A stretch of 64,000 bases of DNA from assembly GCF_015223055.1 (NCBI RefSeq), contig NZ_JADFBX010000001.1, positions 62,001 through 126,000 of the forward strand, given 5' to 3'. Under the pieces are notes generated by a model. That model saw nothing but the letters and a program-made list of their open reading frames with translations, ran no database searches and was not told the origin of the DNA. The DNA is from Pedobacter sp. MC2016-24. Lineage in GTDB: Bacteria > Bacteroidota > Bacteroidia > Sphingobacteriales > Sphingobacteriaceae. The position numbers and the translations under genes are program-made. Below are positions 9,629 to 18,014 of the stretch, piece by piece; positions within the stretch are counted from its first letter, which is position 1, and the number at the start of each line of letters is the position of its first letter.

Positions 9629-10465
9629 ATGCCATATATCAAAAAAAATCCAAACAATAATCAATCCGTAAATCTATTTTTTGAAGATCTGGGATCCGGA
9701 CAGCCCGTTATCTTAATTCATGGCTGGCCAGTATCACACGAAATGTGGGAATACCAGGTCGCGGCAATTGTGAATTCCGGTTACCGTTGTATTGCTTACG
9801 ATAGGCGTGGTTTCGGTCAATCAGATAAGCCATGGTCTGGTTATGATTATGATACGCTCGCTGCCGACTTAAATGACGTTATTGAAGCGCTGGATTTGTC
9901 GAATGTTATTCTTGTAGGCTTTTCAATGGGTGGTGGCGAAGTTGCACGTTACCTGGGTAAGTATGGCTCTTCTAAAGTGGAAAAAGCCGTGTTTGTCAGT
10001 TCAGTAGTGCCGTTGCTGCTACAGACTGAAGATCATGAAGAAGGCGTGCCTTTGGAAGTTTTTGATGGCATTATTGCCAATGTTCAGAATGACAGACCTG
10101 CATTTCTTACCGACTTCGGTAAGCAGTTCTTTAGCGAAGGTGTCTTGAATAAACCGGTAAGCCATGAAATCCAGCAATGGATGCATCAGCTGGCTGTGGT
10201 GGGCAGTCCTAAAGCAACAGTTGATTGTGTCAGGTCTTTTTCTGAAACAGATTTTAGAACCGATCTAAGCACCATTACCATTCCTGTAATGATTGTGCAT
10301 GGTGATGATGATAAGGTTGTTCCCCATAAGGCGACTGGCGAACTCGCAGCTTCCTTACTTCCTAATGCTGAATACTATGTTATAGAGGGTGCACCTCACG
10401 GACTTTTCGTTACACATAAGACAGAATTGAATCATTTGCTGATCAATTTCCTTAAAAAGACATAA
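9629..10465 (+). CDS. Alpha/beta hydrolase, cofactor-free chloroperoxidase-like
   Basis: This 278-residue alpha/beta hydrolase resembles the non-heme chloroperoxidase/esterase group. The triad is visible: serine in the nucleophile elbow GFSMGGG, aspartate in VHGDDDKVVP and histidine in APHGLF. The oxyanion-hole region is LIHGWPVSHEMWEYQ. I chose ATG 9629 (MPYIKK, as family members begin) rather than the upstream TTG at 9599. No signal peptide is seen, so the protein is cytosolic. The natural substrate is unknown. Peroxidase activity in this family is often incidental to esterase or aryl-acid functions. An AraC regulator follows on the same strand. Confidence 0.82.
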   Translation: MPYIKKNPNNNQSVNLFFEDLGSGQPVILIHGWPVSHEMWEYQVAAIVNSGYRCIAYDRRGFGQSDKPWSGYDYDTLAADLNDVIEALDLSNVILVGFSMGGGEVARYLGKYGSSKVEKAVFVSSVVPLLLQTEDHEEGVPLEVFDGIIANVQNDRPAFLTDFGKQFFSEGVLNKPVSHEIQQWMHQLAVVGSPKATVDCVRSFSETDFRTDLSTITIPVMIVHGDDDKVVPHKATGELAASLLPNAEYYVIEGAPHGLFVTHKTELNHLLINFLKKT

Positions 10466-10516
10466 TTTAACAATTCCCTGATCTTTGTTTTCCGTTTGAT
10501 TTTTATAACTTTAGTT

Positions 10517-11425
10517 ATGAAACAAACGGAAAGCATTCAGGAATTTTACGCGCGTGTACCTCAGGCAAATGGATTTGATTTATCAGTGAACAATGCCGGT
10601 TCCGGGCATTTTAATGTTTTTGAAAGGTCATCTTGTCCGGTAATAAGTCCCTATAGTCGTCGTGATTTTTATAAAGTATCTTTGATTATTGGTTCAGGTA
10701 AACTCCATTATGCTGATAAATGGATTCAAATTGACCAGCCCGCCCTACTCTTTTCTAATCCAATGATCCCTTACTCCTGGGAAGGAGAATCGGAAACCCA
10801 GGATGGTTGGTTCTGCCTGTTTACTGAATCATTTGTAGAACCCAATGAAAAAAAAGGTTTTTTACAGAACTCACCTTTGTTTAAAACAGGCGGTAATCCA
10901 GTTTTCTTTATCGATCCTCAGCAATTAAATGAATTGTCGGTCATCTTCAAGAAAATGCTGAGCGAAATCAATTCAGAATATGCGCACAAATACAACATGC
11001 TTCGAAATTACCTGCACCTGATTATTCATGAAGCAATGAAAATGAGGCCAGTTGCGCAGTTTGAACAACATGGTAATGCTTCTTCACGTATCACTTCCCT
11101 GTTTCTTGAATTATTAGAACGGCAATTCCCAATTGATACGCCAGAATCGGCCTTAAAATTAAAAACAGCCAATGATTATGCGCAAAATTTATCCGTTCAT
11201 GTCAACCATTTAAACCGTTCGGTGAAAGAAATTACCGGCAAGACAACCACTGCACACATTGCTGCAAGAATTGCCCTTGAGGCACAAGCTTTATTGCAGC
11301 ATACCAGCTGGAATGTGTCAGAGATTGCTTATAGTCTTGGTTTTGAATACCCTGCTTATTTTACCAATTTTTTCAAAAAAAATACTGGAGCTTCACCCAA
11401 TGAATTGAGAAATCTGATTGTTTGA
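10517..11425 (+). CDS. AraC-family transcriptional regulator
   Basis: About 302 residues from ATG 10517 (an in-frame TTG lies at 10496). The N-terminal 150 residues form a cupin-like sensing region (YKVSLIIGSGKLHYADKW). The C-terminal 100 residues carry two helix-turn-helix units, the second reading VSEIAYSLGFEYPAYFTNFFKKNTGASPNELR, a textbook AraC signature. It would bind DNA in response to a small ligand. It follows the alpha/beta hydrolase by about 50 bases on the same strand, so it may regulate that gene, but no operator was identified. Confidence 0.88.
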   Translation: MKQTESIQEFYARVPQANGFDLSVNNAGSGHFNVFERSSCPVISPYSRRDFYKVSLIIGSGKLHYADKWIQIDQPALLFSNPMIPYSWEGESETQDGWFCLFTESFVEPNEKKGFLQNSPLFKTGGNPVFFIDPQQLNELSVIFKKMLSEINSEYAHKYNMLRNYLHLIIHEAMKMRPVAQFEQHGNASSRITSLFLELLERQFPIDTPESALKLKTANDYAQNLSVHVNHLNRSVKEITGKTTTAHIAARIALEAQALLQHTSWNVSEIAYSLGFEYPAYFTNFFKKNTGASPNELRNLIV

Positions 11426-11467
11426 TTTTTATAATTATTCATTTGCATGTATTAGAACCTACACGTC

Positions 11468-12898
11468 CTATTTATTGCTATTTACGATGTTACGAATCAT
11501 GCCTTTAAAAATAAAAGCATGAAAAGGCAATACGGAGTACCAGTATAGCCGCCCCGATATTCCGAGTGGCCGGAAAGTCGCTGTTTGGATCAGTATATTT
11601 TGTTCATCTATTTTGAATTCCAGCCATGCCTCGCCGGGCAATTTCATTTCAGCGTAAAGTAACAGACGCTTTTCTTTTTTATCTGCTAAAATTACCCGCC
11701 AAAAATCAATCACGCTTCCAGTTGCCAGCGCATTTAAACTTGTCCTTCCCCGTTGTAGTCCAACGCCTCCAAATAATTTATCCAGAAAACCCCTGATATC
11801 CCAAAGCCAGTTTGCATAATACCAACCGGTTACTCCCCCAATAGACCAGATGTTTTCAAGTACCCTTTCTGTATCGTCCACTTTCATTTTGCGAATGTCT
11901 TTGAAACAACCACGTTGCGGTACTTCAACCAGATTGCTAAATCCATTGTTATAGGCTGTATTGTTCATCGCATCACGCCAGCTGGATATCACCTGGTTTT
12001 GTTCAATTTTGCCAAAAGCCAATTCAATAGCCTGCTCATAATTTATAGGATGGATCTGCAGGTTTTCAGCCAGGTCATTGGGTTCGGCCACTACGTCTAC
12101 TTTCATGCTTTCTACTAAACTGCTGGCAAGTGGGTATGAAGTGGACGTCACAAAATAAAGCCAATACGATGACAATTTTGGTGTCATAACCGGAACCGTG
12201 AAAATTTTCCTTTTAAGTCCACGTACCTTAGCAAATCGCAATAGCATTTGTTTATAAGTCATCACATCCGGTCCGGCTATGTCATAAGCCTGATTAAAAG
12301 TGTATTTTTTGAACATGACAGCAGCAAGAAAGCGGATAACGTCACCGATTCCAATAGGCTGGCATTTTGTATTTAACCATTTTGGGGCAATCATCACAGG
12401 CAATTTCTCTACAAGATCCCGGATGATTTCGAAACTTGCACTACCCGATCCAACAATAATTCCTGCACGCAAGGTAGTCAGCGCATAGCTATCCGATTTC
12501 AACGTCTGTTCTACTTTTAAACGAGAACTCAAGTGCTTTGATAAATGTACACTGTTTACAATCCCACTTAAAAATATGACTTGTTTTGCATGTGTAGCTG
12601 CTATACGCTCTTTAAAATTTGTCGCTGTGATCAATTCTGCTTTAGAGAAATCATCTTTGGCATTCGACATAGAGTGCATCAGATAATACACAACGTCGAT
12701 ATGGGTAGGTATATTCTGAAGTGTTTCTTTTTTCATAAAATCCACTTCTATGATCTCTATGCCTGTTCCACCGAATTTCGACTGATCAAATCGGTTCTTA
12801 TCCCTCACGCAACAGATAATCTGATGTTTGTTTTCCAGCAAAACTGGCAGTAGTCTTTGCGCAATATAACCTGTAGCACCAGTCAGCAGTATAATCAT
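11468..12898 (-). CDS. NAD(P)-binding SDR-like protein with C-terminal DUF2867
   Basis: From ATG 12898 the protein has about 476 residues; a TTG 14 codons upstream is less likely. The N-terminus MIILLTGATGYIAQRLLPVLL is a Rossmann NAD(P)-binding glycine motif of the atypical/extended SDR type, followed by VIYYLMHSM and an LRAGIIVGSGS segment. The C-terminal 150 residues (GWYYANWLWDIRGFLDKLFGG onward, then FRPLGISGRLYWYSVLPFH) match the DUF2867 domain commonly fused to such Rossmann domains. Reaction unknown; these proteins are probably oxidoreductases or redox sensors. No partner gene is evident. Confidence 0.8.
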   Translation of the reverse strand: MIILLTGATGYIAQRLLPVLLENKHQIICCVRDKNRFDQSKFGGTGIEIIEVDFMKKETLQNIPTHIDVVYYLMHSMSNAKDDFSKAELITATNFKERIAATHAKQVIFLSGIVNSVHLSKHLSSRLKVEQTLKSDSYALTTLRAGIIVGSGSASFEIIRDLVEKLPVMIAPKWLNTKCQPIGIGDVIRFLAAVMFKKYTFNQAYDIAGPDVMTYKQMLLRFAKVRGLKRKIFTVPVMTPKLSSYWLYFVTSTSYPLASSLVESMKVDVVAEPNDLAENLQIHPINYEQAIELAFGKIEQNQVISSWRDAMNNTAYNNGFSNLVEVPQRGCFKDIRKMKVDDTERVLENIWSIGGVTGWYYANWLWDIRGFLDKLFGGVGLQRGRTSLNALATGSVIDFWRVILADKKEKRLLLYAEMKLPGEAWLEFKIDEQNILIQTATFRPLGISGRLYWYSVLPFHAFIFKGMIRNIVNSNK

Positions 12899-13055
12899 CT
12901 TTTGAGGAATAATTTTGTTTATTTCTACTAACTTACGCAATTCGCTGTAATTACGCTAAACCAGTATTTTTTACCTCTACACCATAAAATACTTCAGGTC
13001 GGTAAATGGCTTCGGTTTTATTTAATGAGGTGTAGTTTGCTATATTTTAATATTT

Positions 13056-13086
13056 TTTGCGTTATTGATACAATGCATTATCTTTA
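13056..13086 (+). promoter_or_regulatory. Candidate promoter for the HTH-CBS gene
   Basis: TTTG at 13056-13059 and TATCTTTA at 13079-13086, 19 bases apart, fit the Bacteroidota promoter pattern with one mismatch in the -7 box. They lie about 80 bases upstream of the ATG at 13168. Confidence 0.4.
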
Positions 13087-13167
13087 CACTTAAAAGCTGT
13101 CGTTAAGGTTTAATCCTGTACGCTCCTCACTGTCGGTGGCTTATGGAATATAATTTGCCGATACTTA

Positions 13168-13767
13168 ATGATTTCAGAGGAGCTAAAACTAAAAATTTTC
13201 ATAAAAACTGGTTTAAAAGTCATTACTCCCAGGGATTGTTCGAACATTGCAAGGCAGATTCATGCAGCTACAAACCGATACATCAGCACCAGTACTATTA
13301 AACGCATTTTTGGATTTGCACGTATACAGTTCCGTTTTTCCAATTATACCTTCACTACACTTGAAATATTTGTCAACCCAAAAACTGACATTCACCTAAC
13401 TTTAAATAAGGATTCAAATCTTTGTATTTTCAATGATCCGCCGTATCTTGAAGATCAGATTTTAGCGGGAAATATGAAAATAGGAACAGTGATTAACCCA
13501 GAATGGTTTCATACTTCGCTTCTAAAAGATAACCGCTGCTTATACGCTGAACAGTTGGTTTTTGTGGCGATTGAATTGATGACGACTCATCATGATGATT
13601 CTTTACCTGTTTTTGATAACGGTAAATGTATAGGAATTATATATTTAAAAAATTTACTCGAATTTATTGACATGGACAATCCTGATCAGAGTTTACGCTA
13701 TCACAGGCTAAACTTTGATCTACAAAGTGCATTGATCGCTCTTCAACGAATTGCGGATGTCAAGTAA
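13168..13767 (+). CDS. HTH protein with a single C-terminal CBS-like motif
   Basis: A 199-residue protein I do not fully recognise. Residues 20-70 resemble the N-terminal DNA-binding-like segment found in many Bacteroidota proteins (C..IARQIHAATNRYISTSTIKRIFGF, then an F.NYTFTTLE segment). Residues about 110-175 look like one CBS motif (SLPVFDNGKCIGIIYLKNLLEFI), which in other proteins pairs to bind adenine nucleotides. One CBS motif would imply dimerisation. No signal peptide. It stands alone upstream of a tRNA. A nucleotide-responsive regulator is a reasonable guess, nothing more. Confidence 0.55.
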   Translation: MISEELKLKIFIKTGLKVITPRDCSNIARQIHAATNRYISTSTIKRIFGFARIQFRFSNYTFTTLEIFVNPKTDIHLTLNKDSNLCIFNDPPYLEDQILAGNMKIGTVINPEWFHTSLLKDNRCLYAEQLVFVAIELMTTHHDDSLPVFDNGKCIGIIYLKNLLEFIDMDNPDQSLRYHRLNFDLQSALIALQRIADVK

Positions 13768-13860
13768 TTTTATAGTGTTATTTATCAGCTTTTTATAGGT
13801 TTTAGGTGATAAATATTCAAATATATTGTGTGCAAATTAACGGAATGTGATTTTTTTTTC

Positions 13861-13868
13861 TACCTTTG
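13861..13868 (+). promoter_or_regulatory. -7 box upstream of tRNA-Lys copy 1
   Basis: TACCTTTG is a perfect match to the Bacteroidota -7 element TAnnTTTG, 21 bases before the tRNA 5' end. No good TTTG lies at the expected upstream distance, so the -33 element is weak. Confidence 0.5.
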
Positions 13869-13888
13869 CAGTCCTTTAAAAAAGGAAC

Positions 13889-13961
13889 GATTCCGTAGCT
13901 CAGCTGGTAGAGCATTACACTTTTAATGTAGTGGTCCTGGGTTCGAATCCCAGCGGGATCA
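13889..13961 (+). tRNA. tRNA-Lys (anticodon TTT), copy 1
   Basis: A complete 73-nt cloverleaf. Acceptor GATTCCG pairs with CGGGATC (one T-G pair), D-arm GCTC/GAGC, anticodon stem TTACA/TGTAG around CTTTTAA with anticodon TTT, T-arm CTGGG-TTCGAAT-CCCAG, discriminator A. The CCA end is not encoded. It is identical to the copies at 52289-52361 (minus) and 55838-55910 (plus). A terminator hairpin follows at 13989. Confidence 0.97.
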
Positions 13962-13988
13962 CAGAGAATAGCAACAAAACGTATAGAA

Positions 13989-14022
13989 GCCTGCAAGTCA
14001 GTTGATTGCAGGCTTTTTTTTT
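13989..14022 (+). terminator. Terminator of tRNA-Lys copy 1
   Basis: GCCTGCAA (13989-13996) pairs with TTGCAGGC (14006-14013) across a 9-base loop, followed by a run of nine T. This is a classic intrinsic terminator for the tRNA. Confidence 0.85.
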
Positions 14023-14031
14023 ATGAGCTTT

Positions 14032-14532
14032 CTAAGACGAGCAATCGACAGCATACAAAGACAATTCATTCTTACCATTATCAATTTCTCCTTCAAATTG
14101 GAAACCTAATTTTTTCAAAAGTTTTATGGAATTTATGTTTTCTTTTATTGTTGTTGCAAGAATGCGGGGATGAGCATGGCTTTTTCCCATACAATTTAAT
14201 ACAGCCGACGTCGCCTCAAAAGCATATCCCTTGTTACCAAATTCTGATAGAAAGGCAAAACCGATATCATAATATTCCAGATAATCACGTTTAATGAATG
14301 TCACCACACCTATTGGCGTACCTGTTTCTTTGAATTTTACAACCCAATAATTCACATCGGAGCTGTCAATTATTTTTTGAATATATAATTTGGCGTCCTC
14401 AGCTGTATTTATGTTCCTGTTGCCAATAAATTTTATCCATTCGGGAGTATTGACCAGCTGCATGATAAATTGATGGTCAGCTAAATTTAATTTATTGATT
14501 ACAAGCCTTGTCGTTAAATAACTATTTTCCAT
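14032..14532 (-). CDS. GNAT-family N-acetyltransferase (RimJ/RimL type)
   Basis: A 166-residue acetyltransferase. The order of elements is that of the RimJ/RimL-like GNAT group: TTRLVINKLNLAD at the start, PIGVVTFIKRDYLEYYDIGFAF in the middle (core beta strands), FGNKGYAFEATSAVLN (acetyl-CoA pyrophosphate loop, here degenerate from the usual QxxGxG/A) and NINSIKLLKKLGFQFEGEI near the end. It would acetylate a protein N-terminus or a small amine. Substrate unknown. It is a lone gene facing the tRNA. Confidence 0.85.
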   Translation of the reverse strand: MENSYLTTRLVINKLNLADHQFIMQLVNTPEWIKFIGNRNINTAEDAKLYIQKIIDSSDVNYWVVKFKETGTPIGVVTFIKRDYLEYYDIGFAFLSEFGNKGYAFEATSAVLNCMGKSHAHPRILATTIKENINSIKLLKKLGFQFEGEIDNGKNELSLYAVDCSS

Positions 14533-14837
14533 ATGTTGTCTAATATCAAGTGCATGCGATGCGCTAAGGGACCTTCGGTCAAAATTACCCTAAATATGCT
14601 TAAACCTAAGCGCAGAAAAATGCTTTTTTATTTATTGGCGATTTTTTAGCCTGGAAAATCTCTTCGCACCCCATTAAACTATCGCAATACGATGTGAAAA
14701 TAGGTGCCAGCCAAACTTTAAACCGACTTCAGTCGATAGAAATATCAGAGTTCTGAAAAAAAATACAGCCATATGCTGTAAGAAATTCAGAAACATAATC
14801 ATTGTACCCGTGTTATAAAACAAAAAATAACATCACT
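14533..14837. other. Intergenic region without recognised features
   Basis: Some 300 AT-rich bases lie between the acetyltransferase start and the small hydrophilic ORF. They hold the divergent promoters, but no consensus -7/-33 pair, hairpin or small ORF was convincing. Confidence 0.3.
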
Positions 14838-15059
14838 ATGGAAAACAATCAGCAATCAAAAGATCAGCAAAAAAGCAAAAGTCAGGACAACACTTATACA
14901 CCTGGAGAAACCAAATTTGCAGACGGTGAAGGCACCAACCTCGATAAACAAACAGAAGACCAAGACCACCTCAAAGATGAGCACAGCAAAGGATCAAAAA
15001 ACGAAAAGACATCCGAAGGAAAAGCAAAATTTGAAAATCCGGACGACGATCCAGCATAA
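14838..15059 (+). CDS. Small, highly hydrophilic protein, unknown function
   Basis: A 73-residue protein of very low complexity: rich in Lys, Asp, Glu, Gln, Ser and Asn, with no cysteine and few hydrophobic residues (SKDQQKSKSQDN, KHEDEHSK-like stretches). It is predicted to be disordered. ATG 14838 was chosen over an in-frame upstream start at 14802 because the extra residues lack this composition. Such hydrophilin-like proteins are often stress-induced, and the stressosome operon begins 280 bases downstream, which is suggestive but no evidence of function. I do not recognise a family. Confidence 0.55.
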   Translation: MENNQQSKDQQKSKSQDNTYTPGETKFADGEGTNLDKQTEDQDHLKDEHSKGSKNEKTSEGKAKFENPDDDPA

Positions 15060-15250
15060 AAAATGTGCTAGTTTACCAGGGGAGTTCCCGGGTAAATAAA
15101 ATAAGATCCGCTCATAAATCATCCAGCCCAGATTCCAACACCAAATAGCTTTCATTTCCCATATATCTGCCAGTCTTAAATCGCTAATAATCAGCAAACA
15201 AAAAAAGGCTCTTAGTAGCATTCCAGGTATTTTGTTTATTTTTTATAAAA

Positions 15251-15282
15251 TTTCCTTTTACAAAACCATATTCATACCTTTC
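15251..15282 (+). promoter_or_regulatory. Candidate promoter of the stressosome operon
   Basis: TTTC (15251-15254) and TACCTTTC (15275-15282), 20 bases apart, each differ by one base from the Bacteroidota consensus. They lie about 60 bases upstream of the rsbR-like start. Confidence 0.4.
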
Positions 15283-15342
15283 GAGTCTAATAAATAATCA
15301 CGTCTGGTGAGTCTAGATTAAAACCTTAACCTGTCATTCAAC

Positions 15343-16200
15343 ATGTCATTTAACTCGCACAAATTGCTACAAAAACAAAAAAAAAACATCCTTGAGCTTT
15401 GGATGAAAAACCAACTGGCAGATGAAGGCCTTCGTGAAGACCTGATCAGCAATGAAGACCTGAGAGCTCAGTCAGAAGAACTCATTTCATCACTAGTTAA
15501 TAACCTGACCTCTGACGACATGGAAGATCTGGACGGCGACAATTGGAATCCGGTGATAGAAATTCTGGGCGGAATTGCCATTACCAGGGCAAGACAAGGA
15601 TTTAGTCCAAGAGAAACAGGCCGGTTTGTATTTTCCCTAAAAGACGCATTATTAACCGTTCTACAAAAAGAAATCGCGGATGCTAAAACACTATTCGAAG
15701 AATCCAGTAAGATCAGTCGGGTAATGGACAACCTTAGTATTATCACTTTTGAAACGTTCATCAAAGGTCGCGAAGAAGTTATCTTAAGACAAACAGATGA
15801 AATTGCCGAAATATCCACACCAGTTATCCGCGTTTGGGATGGCATTCTTGCCCTACCTATCATAGGAACACTGGATAGTTCCAGAACTCAAATCGTGATG
15901 GAAAACCTCCTTCAGGAGATCGTAGAAACAGGTTCCAGCATCGCCATCCTGGATATCTCAGGCGTACCTGCCGTAGATTCACTAGTGGCACAACACCTGA
16001 TCAAAACAGTAAGTGCAACCAGACTGATGGGCGCAGAATGTATCATTAGTGGTATCAGACCAGAAATCGCGCAAACTGTCGTGCATCTTGGCATTGACCT
16101 ATCCAACATCATTACCAAAGCAAGTCTGGCAACGGCCCTCGCCTATGCGTTTAAAGTGCTCAGGCTGGAAGTTAAGAGAACAACAATCACTAAAAACTAA
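15343..16200 (+). CDS. rsbR: RsbR-like stressosome scaffold (N-terminal sensor + STAS)
   Basis: A 285-residue co-antagonist of the RsbR type, which with RsbS builds the large stressosome complex that holds RsbT until stress. Residues 1-150 form an all-helical N-terminal domain of the RsbRD type. Residues 160-275 are a STAS domain: TPVIRVWDGILALPIIGTLD, then LDISGVPAVDSLVAQH and GIRPEIAQTVVHLGIDL. The two sites phosphorylated in Bacillus subtilis RsbR (T171, T205) correspond to S in AVDSLV and T in IAQTVV, so both are phosphorylatable. It is the first gene of a tight five-gene operon; 11 bases separate it from rsbS. Confidence 0.92.
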   Translation: MSFNSHKLLQKQKKNILELWMKNQLADEGLREDLISNEDLRAQSEELISSLVNNLTSDDMEDLDGDNWNPVIEILGGIAITRARQGFSPRETGRFVFSLKDALLTVLQKEIADAKTLFEESSKISRVMDNLSIITFETFIKGREEVILRQTDEIAEISTPVIRVWDGILALPIIGTLDSSRTQIVMENLLQEIVETGSSIAILDISGVPAVDSLVAQHLIKTVSATRLMGAECIISGIRPEIAQTVVHLGIDLSNIITKASLATALAYAFKVLRLEVKRTTITKN

Positions 16201-16211
16201 AATATACTGTT

Positions 16212-16619
16212 ATGGATAAAATTCCTATTCTTAGGATGGGAAACTTCCTGCTGGTCACGATACAAGTAGATCTATACGACCGGCTGGCGCTAAACCTGGA
16301 AGCAGATTTGGTGCAAATGGTTAGTAAAACCAATGCAAGAGGTGTTTTAATAGATATTTCCGCTGTATCCATAGTCGACTCCTTCATGGGTCGCATCATC
16401 GGAAATATCGCAAGCATGTCAAAAATCATGGATGCTGAAACCGTAGTAGTCGGTATGCAACCTGCTGTAGCCATTACACTTATAGAACTTGGACTCCCCT
16501 TAAAAGGCGTCCATACCGCACTAAATGTAGAACGCGGCATGGATCTTCTGAAATCTATGATCGGCACCACCGAAGAGGAACCCGAAGAAGAACAAGACGA
16601 TGATTATCTCACTGAGTAA
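16212..16619 (+). CDS. rsbS: RsbS-like stressosome antagonist (STAS domain)
   Basis: A 135-residue single-STAS protein. It binds and inhibits RsbT until phosphorylated. The stretch IDISAVSIVDSFMGRIIG contains the serine equivalent to S59 of Bacillus subtilis RsbS, in the conserved context VDSF. Start PILRMGNFLLVTIQVDLYD is typical of RsbS. The C-terminus carries an unusual acidic tail (TEEEPEEEQDDD). The stop overlaps the rsbT start by 20 bases, which suggests translational coupling. Confidence 0.93.
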   Translation: MDKIPILRMGNFLLVTIQVDLYDRLALNLEADLVQMVSKTNARGVLIDISAVSIVDSFMGRIIGNIASMSKIMDAETVVVGMQPAVAITLIELGLPLKGVHTALNVERGMDLLKSMIGTTEEEPEEEQDDDYLTE

Positions 16620-17013
16620 AGATAATATCCAAGTCATCAGGGAACAAGACGTCGTTTTATTGCGCAACCGTGTAAAAGAAGTGGCAGTTAAGATCAAAAT
16701 GGGACTTGTCAATCAAACCAAGCTCATCACAGCTGCCAGTGAACTGCTGCGCAACATGCTGCGCTATGGCGGTGGTGGCTTCTGCCTGATCGAAATTGTT
16801 TCAAAAGGCAGAGACAACGGCGTAAGGCTGACCTTCACCGACAAAGGACCCGGTATCCCCGATCTATCCCTTGCCATGAAAGACGGTTACTCAACAGGGA
16901 GAAGTCTGGGACTCGGTCTCCCGGGTGCTAAACGACTCGTCAATGAATTCGATTTGAAAAGTAAAGTAGGAGAAGGAACCACAGTGATGATTTTAAAATG
17001 GGCCAATGGTTGA
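16600..17013 (+). CDS. rsbT: RsbT-like serine/threonine kinase (switch protein)
   Basis: A 137-residue GHKL-fold protein kinase. In the known system it phosphorylates RsbR and RsbS under stress and is then released to activate a downstream partner. The ATP-binding elements are intact: N box AASELLRNMLRYG, G1 box DKGPGIPDL and G2 box GRSLGLGLPGAKRL. Overlap with rsbS (20 bases) and with the next gene (8 bases) shows tight coupling. In Bacillus the released partner activates the phosphatase RsbU; no RsbU is encoded here. Confidence 0.93.
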   Translation: MIISLSKDNIQVIREQDVVLLRNRVKEVAVKIKMGLVNQTKLITAASELLRNMLRYGGGGFCLIEIVSKGRDNGVRLTFTDKGPGIPDLSLAMKDGYSTGRSLGLGLPGAKRLVNEFDLKSKVGEGTTVMILKWANG

Positions 17014-18013
17014 TGCAACACATATCAGCTTCATGGCAAACGACAGAAGCTATTTTTCGATACTCAAAAAAGACATACATCGCCTGGCTGAAAATGCGGG
17101 CCTAAGTAAATTAAGGATTTCCGAGCTGGACATCATCGTCGCCGAACTCACCAGTAACCTATTTAAATACGGTGAAGGCGGTGAAATCCTATTCGGTACC
17201 ATCCAAAACGGCGATGCCCCCTACATCGAACTCATCTGTATCGATTCAGGCCCTGGAATGCACAATGCAACCAGAATGCTGGTCGATGGCGTATCTACAG
17301 GCAACACCATGGGACACGGTCTGGGCAGCATCAAACGCTTATCAGACACTTTCGACATCTACTCCCAGGTTGGATGGGGAACCATTGTACTCAGCCGGAT
17401 TTACGTCAAAGGCAAACCACAAAAAAACTCAGCCATAGTTATCCGCCCGCTTGTACTTTCAAAACCTGGAGAAACCACCAGCGGCGACGGCGTTATTTAC
17501 AAAATAACCAAAAACGGTATCAAGCTCATGCTATGCGACGGACTCGGCCACGGCCCGGAAGCCAACAAAGCCATCAATGAAGCAGCAGCCTCGTTCCGGG
17601 TATTTCCGGACACTAGTCCAACAGAAACTTTGAGATTCATCCACAGTTCTATTAAAAAAACACGGGGCATGGTTGCAAACGTCGTAAACTACGACATCGA
17701 AAACAAACGTTGGAGCTCAGCAGGCATTGGAAACATCGCCGCAAGATGGCTTGGCCCGGGCACCAGCAAAAACCACATGAGCTACAACGGAATAGTTGGG
17801 CACAACATACCCGGCAGCATGAATGACCAGCAATACAACAGCGATGAATACAACCAGTTGATCTTATGTTCAGACGGCATCAAAACCAGATGGGAAATGA
17901 GTAAATATCCAATGATTCAAAAATGTGACCCATCAATTCTATGCGCGGCACTCTACAAAGACCAGGCACGCAGAACCGATGACATGTCCATCATCATCAT
18001 TAAAATTAACTAA
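17006..18013 (+). CDS. RsbT-like ATPase fused to RsbX-like PP2C phosphatase
   Basis: A 335-residue two-domain protein. Residues 1-135 are a second GHKL ATPase of the RsbT/RsbW kind (VAELTSNLFKYGEGG, DSGPGMHN, GHGLGSIKRLSD). Residues 145-335 are a PP2C/SpoIIE-type phosphatase like RsbX: LMLCDGLGHGPEANKA supplies metal-binding aspartate, AGIGNIAARW and CSDGIKTRWE follow. RsbX resets the stressosome by dephosphorylating RsbR and RsbS. The fusion places kinase-like and phosphatase functions in one chain. It starts inside rsbT and ends one base before the histidine kinase gene. Confidence 0.88.
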   Translation: MVDATHISFMANDRSYFSILKKDIHRLAENAGLSKLRISELDIIVAELTSNLFKYGEGGEILFGTIQNGDAPYIELICIDSGPGMHNATRMLVDGVSTGNTMGHGLGSIKRLSDTFDIYSQVGWGTIVLSRIYVKGKPQKNSAIVIRPLVLSKPGETTSGDGVIYKITKNGIKLMLCDGLGHGPEANKAINEAAASFRVFPDTSPTETLRFIHSSIKKTRGMVANVVNYDIENKRWSSAGIGNIAARWLGPGTSKNHMSYNGIVGHNIPGSMNDQQYNSDEYNQLILCSDGIKTRWEMSKYPMIQKCDPSILCAALYKDQARRTDDMSIIIIKIN

Positions 18014-18014
18014 G

